Origin: Verrucomicrobiota bacterium
GTDB lineage: Bacteria > Verrucomicrobiota > Verrucomicrobiia > Limisphaerales > UBA1096
NCBI GenBank assembly: GCA_030749225.1
Contig: JASMKO010000013.1
Span: 1 to 64,000 of the forward strand
Direction: 5' to 3'
Length of the DNA stretch: 64,000 nt
Shown: positions 51,157 to 58,038 of the stretch, one piece after another
Numbering within the stretch: the first letter of the stretch is position 1
Layout: every line of letters starts with the position of its first letter
Notes under the pieces: generated by a model
What the model was told of the DNA's origin: nothing
Database searches by the model: none
The model's input: only the letters and a program-made list of their open reading frames with translations
Program-made: the position numbers and the translations under genes

Positions 51157-52105
51157 GGCAGTGCACCAACCCGGCCAGGCGTTTGGCCAAGTGATTGAGC
51201 TGGGCGAGTCGCCCAACCGCAGCGCCTGGCTGCGGTTCCGCAGCAATCGGCCGGCGGTGGTGGCGACGGTGTTCCTGCTTGGCCTGATTGTTCTGGCGCT
51301 GGCCTGGCCGTTGATCTCGAGCCAGGGCGACGTGCACAGCGAGGCGCAGTTTGCCGCCCCGAGCGGAGGCCATTGGTTTGGCACCGACGTACACGGGCGC
51401 GACCTTTTCGGGCGCGTGATGGCTGGTACGCGGATTTCGCTGATGGTCGGCTTCGTCGGCGCGCTGGTGAGCCTAGTGATCGGCGTGCTGTGGGGTGCGA
51501 CGGCCGGCTTCCTCGGGCGCTGGGACAACCTGCTAATGCGCACTGTGGATGTACTGTACTCGCTGCCGTCGATCATTTTCGTGATCGTGATCATCACGAC
51601 GCTGGAGGAGATTTTGCAGCGTTGGCTGCAATCAACCTTGGGCGGTGACGGCGGCGAGACGGCGCGGATGCTCCTGCTCTTCGCTGGTTTGGGCGCGGTG
51701 TCATGGTTGACGATGGCGCGCATCGTTCGGGGACAGGTGCTGGCACTGCGCGAGCGGCAATTTGTCGAGGCTGCTCGGTCGCTTGGCCTCGGCACGGGGA
51801 CAATCCTGCGGCGGCACATTCTGCCGAACGTCTTTGGCGTGGTGATCGTTTACCTGACGCTGACGCTCCCGGCGGTGATACTGTACGAGTCGTTTCTGAG
51901 CTACCTCGGGCTGGGTATCCACCCGCCGAGGGCGAGCCTCGGTTCGCTGATCGCCGAGGGCGCGGCGCAGATCAATCCGATTCGTGTTTATTGGTGGATT
52001 ATTGTGTACCCGGCCGGCTGCTTGGCCGCGCTGCTGATGGCGCTCAACTTCCTGGGCGACGGTTTGCGCGACGTCTTCGACCCCAAGGCAGACAATGAAC
52101 ACTGA
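51149..52105 (+). CDS. Peptide-type ABC transporter permease (DppC/OppC family)
   Basis: Starts with a cytosolic arm and a first helix, then the family motif HWFGTDVHGRDLFGRVMAGT, several membrane segments, and the EAA loop FVEAARSLGLGTGTILRRHI. The end NFLGDGLRDVFDPK is characteristic of DppC/OppC. 318 residues. Forms a coupled pair with the DppB-like gene. An inserted stretch EEILQRWLQSTLGGDGGETA lies between two membrane segments and is not usual in the family. Confidence 0.93.
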   Translation: MPEAVHQPGQAFGQVIELGESPNRSAWLRFRSNRPAVVATVFLLGLIVLALAWPLISSQGDVHSEAQFAAPSGGHWFGTDVHGRDLFGRVMAGTRISLMVGFVGALVSLVIGVLWGATAGFLGRWDNLLMRTVDVLYSLPSIIFVIVIITTLEEILQRWLQSTLGGDGGETARMLLLFAGLGAVSWLTMARIVRGQVLALRERQFVEAARSLGLGTGTILRRHILPNVFGVVIVYLTLTLPAVILYESFLSYLGLGIHPPRASLGSLIAEGAAQINPIRVYWWIIVYPAGCLAALLMALNFLGDGLRDVFDPKADNEH

Positions 52106-52188
52106 CCCACCAATCGTTTGGTCAAGTGGATTTTTTTGGAGTGCGGTGGCAAGCGAAGCGCGACACCCCTTTGGTTAATGCTTGGTTT

Positions 52189-52662
52189 TTAGTTTTCTCC
52201 CGTCTCACGCTTCAGTTCTTCTGAATGGAGGAATTGTATTTTCAAACGCCCTCCCTCCTTTACAAAGTAGGCATTCTCCAGCCAATGAATATTCAAAACC
52301 GCCTCCTTCCCTTCCGCAGTTTTTGAAACAAAAGTCCCCACATTTTTGTAGCTGATATGAGCAGAATGTCGATCGGTGGCGATTCTAAAATCCGAAAGCA
52401 GCCAATCATTAGAGATTGACGCATCAGAATGTGTGCTTTCGATAAAATCAAAAAATTCGCTTCGGGACATATGCTTTCCTGCCTCATAGATGTGAAAATC
52501 GTCCGTGACCATGGCTCGAAAAGTGTCCCTCTCATATCGTTTAAAATCCAGATTGTGAAAGAATTCATGCAACACACGCTTCACATCTTGTTTTGCCATA
52601 TGCTGCGTGGAAGCACACCCCACCAACACTATAGCTGCGATTGTTGTTAGTATGTGTTTCAT
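52189..52662 (-). CDS. Lipoprotein with an NTF2-like (SnoaL-type) domain
   Basis: Signal peptide MKHILTTIAAIVLVGCAS with lipobox VGCA (ATG 52662). The mature part (about 138 aa) reads as an NTF2-like cone fold: VKRVLHEFFHNLDFKRYERD, FRAMVTDDFHIYEAGKHMSR, VLNIHWLENAYFVKEGGRLK. The gene is AT-rich for the window. The DNA of its signal peptide resembles that of the unrelated lipoproteins at 31446 and 32192. Ligand or activity unknown. Confidence 0.78.
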   Translation of the reverse strand: MKHILTTIAAIVLVGCASTQHMAKQDVKRVLHEFFHNLDFKRYERDTFRAMVTDDFHIYEAGKHMSRSEFFDFIESTHSDASISNDWLLSDFRIATDRHSAHISYKNVGTFVSKTAEGKEAVLNIHWLENAYFVKEGGRLKIQFLHSEELKRETGEN

Positions 52663-52843
52663 GTCGCCCAAAGTTTAGCTTTTGTGATTATTTTTTCAAT
52701 CATTATTAAATCATAATACCCACTCAAAATGAGTTGTAAAATCGACACAGTAATTGACACGGTAGCAAGTTTTTTGGACTTAATCTGTACACAGTTCACT
52801 CACCTTGAGTTAGTAAAAGTAGGTAAACGTTAGGAAAAATGAA

Positions 52844-52920
52844 TGGTCGGGACGGCGGGATTTGAACCCGCGACCTCCTAGTCCCGAACCAGGCGCGCTA
52901 CCAAGCTGCGCCACGTCCCG
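52844..52920 (-). tRNA. tRNA-Pro (anticodon CGG)
   Basis: A 77-base cloverleaf on the minus strand. Acceptor arms CGGGACG and CGTCCCG pair fully; the D arm holds GCGCAGCTTGGTAGCGC; the anticodon loop is TTCGGGA (anticodon CGG, reading CCG Pro); the T arm is GCGGGTTCAAATCCCGC. CCA is encoded (complement at 52844-52846). The region downstream of its 3' end (52700-52843) is AT-rich and without a gene. Confidence 0.95.
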
Positions 52921-53047
52921 ACCAAAGGGCCAGACAGTCTGCCGATGCCGTGGGTGCTTTGCAATCTGTTTTTCGTGGACGCTCATCCGGCCTTTTTTTT
53001 CATCGAAAGCGTGCGGTCGTTGACCCGGGATGGCAAAGGGGGTAAAG

Positions 53048-53794
53048 ATGACCGGCCTGATGAACGAGGCAATCAGCCAACTTTTGGTTTTACAAGATCG
53101 CGATTCGAAGGCCACCCGGCTTGAGACCGAGTTGGAGTCGATCGATCCCGAGCGGGAGAAAACCAAGCGGGAGAGCCTCCAGGCTCAACAGGTGCTGGAG
53201 CAGGCCAAGCAGGCCCAGATGCAACTGGAGGTGCGCCGAAAGGATCTGGAAAACGAGGTGGAGGCCAAGAAGGAACAGATCCGGAAATATTCCCAACAGC
53301 AACTCGAGACCAAGAAGAACGAGGAGTATCAGGCGCTGGCCCGGGAGATCGAGCACGTCGACCAGGCGATCTCGGAACTCGAGGACCGGGAACTGGAGTT
53401 GATGGAGGAGCAGGAGGCCTTCAAGGCGAAGCTCGCGGAGGCCAGCCAAGTGGCCGAGGCGGCCAAGGCGTCCGAGGCCCAGTTGCTCTCCGAACTCGAC
53501 GAGCGCGAAAAGAACCTTGGTCAGGAACTCGAAGAACTGGACGAGGAACGCGAAACACTCGCTGAGGCGATCGACAAAAAAACGCTCTCGCACTACGAGC
53601 GGTTGCTCGACACGAAGGGGGGCAAGGTGGTCGTCGGCATCGACCACGGCAGTTGCGGTGGTTGCCACATGAAGCTACAGGCACAGGAGATCGTCAACGC
53701 AAAGAGTGGGCGGGAGAGGGTCGCCTGCACGAACTGTGGCCGGCTGCTATACTACACGCGCGAGATGATTCTGGCCAACGAGCTAGAGGATTGA
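53048..53794 (+). CDS. Coiled-coil protein with C-terminal zinc ribbon (zf-RING_7/CT398 family)
   Basis: About 180 residues of charged heptads (LETELESIDPEREKTKRESL to LGQELEELDEERETLAEAID) end in a C4 zinc ribbon: SCGGCHMKLQ and ACTNCGRLLYY. This is the family typified by chlamydial CT398, whose members have been linked to sigma-54/secretion components in Chlamydia; the function in free-living bacteria is unsettled. ATG 53048 follows a GGGGG stretch at good spacing; ATG 53030 is also in frame. Stand-alone gene next to tRNA-Pro. Confidence 0.88.
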   Translation: MTGLMNEAISQLLVLQDRDSKATRLETELESIDPEREKTKRESLQAQQVLEQAKQAQMQLEVRRKDLENEVEAKKEQIRKYSQQQLETKKNEEYQALAREIEHVDQAISELEDRELELMEEQEAFKAKLAEASQVAEAAKASEAQLLSELDEREKNLGQELEELDEERETLAEAIDKKTLSHYERLLDTKGGKVVVGIDHGSCGGCHMKLQAQEIVNAKSGRERVACTNCGRLLYYTREMILANELED

Positions 53795-53883
53795 TAGGCG
53801 GCTGGTAAGAATTTTGTAACCCCGTTGTCTTGGGAACGTTTAGTTGTGTAACCGGTTGCATGGCTGGGATGGGAAAAAGAATC

Positions 53884-54300
53884 ATGAAACTAAACAAGAT
53901 AATTGGAATGACAGCTGCCCTACTGGTTGGGGCGGGAATGACCTCCGTCGTGATGGCGGACAATGACCGCGGGCATCGCGGGGGTAAACGGGGCGAACAC
54001 GCAAAGCGCGGTCAGTCAGGCCCGCCGCAGCAAGTGATTGAGATGTGGAAGAAGCGCCGCGAAGCCGCCCAGCGGGGTGGACGCGGGCCACAGGCCCGTG
54101 GCGGATTCAAGGGATTTGGGGGACCAAGAGGTCCGCAAGCACGCGGTGGCCAGAAAGGTGCGCGCGGTCCGAAGGGCCGCGAAGCCGCCCAGCGGGGTGG
54201 ACGCGGGCCACAGGCCCATGGCGGATTCAAGGGATTTGGGGGACCAAGAGGTCCGCAAGCACGTGGTGGCCAGAAAGGTCCGCGCGGTCCGAAGGGGTAA
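53884..54300 (+). CDS. Small secreted Gly/Arg-rich repeat protein
   Basis: Signal peptide MKLNKIIGMTAALLVGAGMT, then a basic region (GHRGGKRGEHAKRGQSGPPQ), a short helix (QVIEMWKKRREAAQRGG) and two nearly identical 40-residue repeats of the type GPQARGGFKGFGGPRGPQAR. No Cys; no known family. Strongly basic, collagen-like in its G-x-x spacing; it might bind nucleic acid or acidic polysaccharide outside the cell. A GGAAC element at 53833-53837 lies upstream, loosely like an ECF-type -35, with no clear -10. It is followed by a strong terminator. Confidence 0.7.
   Translation: MKLNKIIGMTAALLVGAGMTSVVMADNDRGHRGGKRGEHAKRGQSGPPQQVIEMWKKRREAAQRGGRGPQARGGFKGFGGPRGPQARGGQKGARGPKGREAAQRGGRGPQAHGGFKGFGGPRGPQARGGQKGPRGPKG
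54056..54296 (+). repeat. 120-bp tandem duplication inside the Gly/Arg-rich gene
   Basis: Two directly adjacent copies with exactly 120-bp period (54056-54175 and 54176-54295). They differ at only about three positions: G/A at 54098/54218, C/T at 54144/54264, and G/C at 54160/54280. The period is a multiple of three, so the frame is kept. Confidence 0.95.
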
Positions 54301-54357
54301 TGGTTTGCAGCTTGGCCAAGCGCCCCGAACGCTTCGCCAAGTTTTGATTTACCGGAG

Positions 54358-54389
54358 GGCAGGCATGCTTTAAAGCGTGCCTGCCTTTT
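54358..54389 (+). terminator. Rho-independent terminator
   Basis: GGCAGGCATGCTTT pairs with AAAGCGTGCCTGCC (one G-T pair) and is followed by TTTT at 54386-54389. Ends the transcript of the Gly/Arg-rich repeat gene, 58 bp after its stop. Confidence 0.8.
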
Positions 54390-54411
54390 GGTTGCCGAGA
54401 GGCATTTTGCA

Positions 54412-56523
54412 GTGAAAATTTCAGAAATAATATCACCTCGCTTGGCTCCGCTTTGGCTGGCATTTGGCCTTTTGGCATTTGTCGCGCCGGGTTTGGCCAA
54501 GGCGGAGGAGGGGCCATGGCGCTGGTCCAACCCCCGGCCGCATGGCAACTCCATCCGTGCCATCGCCAACGGCGACGACTTCGCGATTGAGGTCGGCGAC
54601 AACGGCTCGATTCACACCAGCCAAAACAGGGTGCAGTGGTTCCCGCGTGAGAGCGGTGTGGAGCAGACGCTGCGCGCGGTTGTGTTCTTTAAGGAGCAGG
54701 CGGTCGTGGCCGGCGGTGACGGTACGCTGCTGTACAGCAAGGGCGAGGAACAGTTTACGCCGGGCGAACTGGATACGCCGACAGATGAAGCCTTCCGCGC
54801 CCTGGCGGCCTCGGACAAGACGATCGTGGCCGGTGGCAGCAATGGCACGCTCTACACCAGCACTGATGGCCGGAAGTGGCACAAACGAACCTTCCGGTAC
54901 AACAACCACATTCATGCACTAAGTTGGACTGGAAAATATTTTGTTGCCGTGGGCGAGAGCGGTCTAGTGGTTACCAGCACCAACGGCAGTTCGTGGACCA
55001 AGCGCCAGAGCCGTTCGAACCGCGACCTCAATGCGCTGGCCTACGTCAACAAGCGCCTATGGACCGTGGGCAATGACGGCGTTGTGTTGCTCAGTTACAA
55101 CGACGGTGTCTCGTGGCTTGCGGCCAGTTCTGGCACCGACAAAAATCTGAACGCCGTCACCGGCACGCCATCAGAGGTCATCATTGCTGGCGAGAATGTC
55201 GTGCGGAAGGGCATTCTTGATTTTTTCATGTACTGGGTCGACCTGCTCGAGGATGACGAGGGCACCAACCCCTCGCCGCCACCGGACTGGACCTATTACT
55301 GTGCCATCGAGGTGGATGGTAAATACCTGCTCGGCGGCCGCACTGGCATGCTCGTGGACAGCGTGCGCGACGAGGAGGATGACGCCTACCTCTACTGGTT
55401 CAGCGCCGACGACTCGGTGCGTAACTGGCTTTGGGACATCAACCGGGTTGGCGACCTGATGGTCACCGTCGGCGACCATGCCACCGTGTTGACAAGCCGC
55501 GACGGTGTCGCGTGGAATCTTGAGGTCGTGCCCGAGGCGGCGACCCAGTCGATCCTGCTCGGCGTCGGCGGAACAACCAACCTGCTTGTTGCCGTTGGCA
55601 ACCACGGCCAACTGCTGACGAGCCACAATTCCTGGACCAATGTCGTGACAAAAAACGACCTTGGCCAAGCGGAGACAAACAAGGTCAACACCCTGGGCGT
55701 CGTCTGGGAGGCGGTTACACCGAAGCCGACCATCAACGATCTGCAGGGTGTCGCCGCGCTTGGCGGCACATGGGTCGTCACCGGAGGCAAGGGCACGGTG
55801 TTGACAACTCAGGACGGCAAACAATGGGCCGCCCACCAGGCCCCGGCCACCGGCATCCTCACCAGCGTTGAGGCGTTCGGGGAACAGTTCGTGGCCACTG
55901 GCGAGGACGGCGTTATCGTCACTTCGCCCGACGGCGTCGACTGGGCCAAGCGCGACTCAGGCACGGTCCACTGGATTTACCGCGTGCGCGTGTTCGACGG
56001 CCAATTGGTTGCCGTTGGCCAAGCGGGAACGATCCTCACCAGCGGCGACGGCGAGACTTGGGTCAAGCGCGACAGCGGCACCGGTCAATGGCTCAACGAC
56101 GTCACTCGAGTCGGTGGCACGTGGTATGTCGTCGGCGCGAACGGGACGGTGCTGACCAGCTCCGACCTCGTGTCGTGGGAGGCCAAGGGCACGGTCACTG
56201 GGCTGTCGCTTTACGGTGCCCTGGACAACGACGGCCAATTTCTGTCCGTGGGGCTCGAGGGGATAATTCTCCGAAAACAAATTGTGCCGCGCACCAATCC
56301 GATCCTGATACGCTGGGAGCGCAGCGTCACCGCCGATGGCGAGGTCACGAATCAATTCGTCTTTCGCGGCTTCCCTGGCCAGCGATTTTCGCTTGATCGC
56401 AGTCCGGACCTGAAGACATGGGAGTCCGGGCCGGAGTTGGAGTTGCTCGACGGCTCCGGTGTGCTCGAGTACTCCAACACCACCCGCGCTGGAGGCGAGT
56501 TTTACCGCGCAAAACTGCGCTGA
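54412..56523 (+). CDS. Secreted beta-propeller protein with Ycf48/BNR-like repeats and C-terminal module
   Basis: From GTG 54412: a signal peptide (LAPLWLAFGLLAFVAPGLAK), then about ten repeats of the form VGxNGTVLTSxDGxxW (for example GGSNGTLYTSTDGRKW, GQAGTILTSGDGETW, GANGTVLTSSDLVSW). This is the Ycf48/sialidase-like propeller pattern. The last 90 residues carry FRGFPGQRFSLDRSPDLKTW and end GGEFYRAKLR, a module common at the C-terminus of verrucomicrobial exported proteins. Its stop TGA abuts directly on the stop of the convergent immunophilin gene. Likely extracellular; ligand unknown. Confidence 0.85.
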   Translation: MKISEIISPRLAPLWLAFGLLAFVAPGLAKAEEGPWRWSNPRPHGNSIRAIANGDDFAIEVGDNGSIHTSQNRVQWFPRESGVEQTLRAVVFFKEQAVVAGGDGTLLYSKGEEQFTPGELDTPTDEAFRALAASDKTIVAGGSNGTLYTSTDGRKWHKRTFRYNNHIHALSWTGKYFVAVGESGLVVTSTNGSSWTKRQSRSNRDLNALAYVNKRLWTVGNDGVVLLSYNDGVSWLAASSGTDKNLNAVTGTPSEVIIAGENVVRKGILDFFMYWVDLLEDDEGTNPSPPPDWTYYCAIEVDGKYLLGGRTGMLVDSVRDEEDDAYLYWFSADDSVRNWLWDINRVGDLMVTVGDHATVLTSRDGVAWNLEVVPEAATQSILLGVGGTTNLLVAVGNHGQLLTSHNSWTNVVTKNDLGQAETNKVNTLGVVWEAVTPKPTINDLQGVAALGGTWVVTGGKGTVLTTQDGKQWAAHQAPATGILTSVEAFGEQFVATGEDGVIVTSPDGVDWAKRDSGTVHWIYRVRVFDGQLVAVGQAGTILTSGDGETWVKRDSGTGQWLNDVTRVGGTWYVVGANGTVLTSSDLVSWEAKGTVTGLSLYGALDNDGQFLSVGLEGIILRKQIVPRTNPILIRWERSVTADGEVTNQFVFRGFPGQRFSLDRSPDLKTWESGPELELLDGSGVLEYSNTTRAGGEFYRAKLR

Positions 56524-57864
56524 TCACCCGCCGGGTGTCACATCGGTCAGGAGTATTTCCATCAGCACCACTGAGTGCGCCGGGACGCGATTGGCGAACC
56601 AGCCAAGCTTGCCGTAAGCCAGCTCCGGCGGAATGTAAAGCATCGCGTGGCCTCCTTTTTTCATCCGCTTCAGGCCCTCAGCAACGCCCGGCAGCGATTT
56701 CGCCAGATCCTTCATCGAGAGTATGAGTGGAGCGGGTGCCGGATTCACTGAGTCGGCGAATATCCTGCCAAACTCGTTCGCCTCCGAGACCAGTTCCGCA
56801 ATGAAATGAAACGTGACTGTGTCGCTGTCTTTAACCAGCGCACCGCTTCCCGGCTTCAGTTCCTCGTAGATGAGTCCCGACTCGGTCGGCTCGATTTTTA
56901 GCAATTCCTGGATTTCCTCCATCTGCCTCGCGGCGATGTCCTGCTGCATCTGGTCGATCGTTGTCTCGGTGGCCTCGAATGCCTCCGCCTTCTCCCCTAC
57001 GCGCAGGATGCGAATGCTCTCGATGATGACGTCCGTTGTGGGTTTGCTCGGGCCGCTGACATCGACGCCGGCGATCTTATCGACGACATCGAGACCATGG
57101 ATCACGCTACCGAAAACGGAGTGGTTTCCGGCGCGGATGTCGGTGAAGTCCAGCCACGGTGTCGCGGCGTGTGTTATGAAAAACTGGCTGCCGTTCGTGT
57201 GCTCGCCGGAGTTGGCCATCGAGAGGACGCCCGGGCCATCGTGCTTGAGGTCGGGATGAAACTGGTCCGGCAACCAGTAGCCGGGGTTGCCGGTTCCGTT
57301 GCCCTGAGGGCAGCCGCCTTGGATCATGAAGTCTTTGATGACGCGGTGAAAAATTAGCCCGTCAAAGTACGGCTTGCCCTCGGGGTCGGCCGGGAATATC
57401 TGGGTGTCTTTGCTGTAAAACTTTGTGCCCTCTGCCAGCGCGATGAAGTTGGCGACAATGAGCGGCACCTTCTCGTACTCGAGCCGGGCTGTCATCTCAC
57501 CGAGACTAGTCGTGATCTTCGCATAAATGCCGTCTTCCATCACGTCGGATGGGGGTTCCACTTTCAACCGAATAAAAAAGGGCGATTCAGCGGCGGGCCG
57601 TTGGGTCTCCCAGTGAAGGGGCGTTTTCCCGGCGACCTCTTGGCCGAGTGCCTCCCACTGTTTGAGGTCGGGGGACCCTTGGATGAACAGTTTCGAGCCG
57701 GCCTCCGCGTCGCGGATCGTAAGCGCGACTGTTTGGCGTTTGGCATCGCCGTCGACCGGCGTGACATCGATCGACAAAATCGCGTCGGTACCTTGGCCAA
57801 GCGCTGCCGCGCTCAACAGGCAAAGCGCCAGCGCGGCGAGAGTTCGGTAAAAAACATTCAACAT
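56524..57864 (-). CDS. Secreted cyclophilin-FKBP dual peptidyl-prolyl isomerase
   Basis: From ATG 57864: signal peptide (MLNVFYRTLAALALCLLSAA), an N-terminal module (SKLFIQGSPDLKQWEALGQE to SPFFIRLKVE), a cyclophilin domain at about 105-290 (IFHRVIKDFMIQGGCPQGNG, VLSMANSGEHTNGSQFFITH, VFGSVIHGLDVVDKI), and a C-terminal FKBP domain at about 330-446 (LPGVAEGLKRMKKGGHAMLY, IPPELAYG). Active-site residues of both families (Arg, Phe and Gln in FHRVIKDFMIQGG) are kept. Two unrelated isomerase folds in one chain are known from a few organisms (FCBP/CFBP), so this is a rarer arrangement. Probable role: folding of exported proteins. Confidence 0.92.
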   Translation of the reverse strand: MLNVFYRTLAALALCLLSAAALGQGTDAILSIDVTPVDGDAKRQTVALTIRDAEAGSKLFIQGSPDLKQWEALGQEVAGKTPLHWETQRPAAESPFFIRLKVEPPSDVMEDGIYAKITTSLGEMTARLEYEKVPLIVANFIALAEGTKFYSKDTQIFPADPEGKPYFDGLIFHRVIKDFMIQGGCPQGNGTGNPGYWLPDQFHPDLKHDGPGVLSMANSGEHTNGSQFFITHAATPWLDFTDIRAGNHSVFGSVIHGLDVVDKIAGVDVSGPSKPTTDVIIESIRILRVGEKAEAFEATETTIDQMQQDIAARQMEEIQELLKIEPTESGLIYEELKPGSGALVKDSDTVTFHFIAELVSEANEFGRIFADSVNPAPAPLILSMKDLAKSLPGVAEGLKRMKKGGHAMLYIPPELAYGKLGWFANRVPAHSVVLMEILLTDVTPGG

Positions 57865-58038
57865 GACTCTTGGTCGGGGAGTGTTGCTGTTGTGCTGCTG
57901 CGCGGCCATCTTTTTCGGTCTCCCTATCTTGGCCAAGTTAGCCGTCTGCCCAATTATGGTTGCTGTTTTGCGATTGGCCAGTAGCATCGCCGGAGTTGCC
58001 CGACGAAACCCGACCAGATTGTCGTGCGGCTTGTTCTC

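Noticed and set aside
49927-51819. Minus-strand open frame of 630 codons opposite the two ABC permeases
   Set aside because: Arg/Pro/His-rich translation without any family features, lying antisense to two clear permease genes. Only its last 35 codons, beyond the permease region, have independent support and are listed separately.
52700-52843. AT-rich region next to tRNA-Pro considered as an integrated-element boundary
   Set aside because: I found no duplicate of the tRNA 3' end and no integrase, so no attachment site can be claimed.
53833-53860. ECF-sigma-like promoter upstream of the Gly/Arg-rich gene
   Set aside because: GGAAC is present, but no convincing -10 at the right distance; left as a remark in the gene entry.
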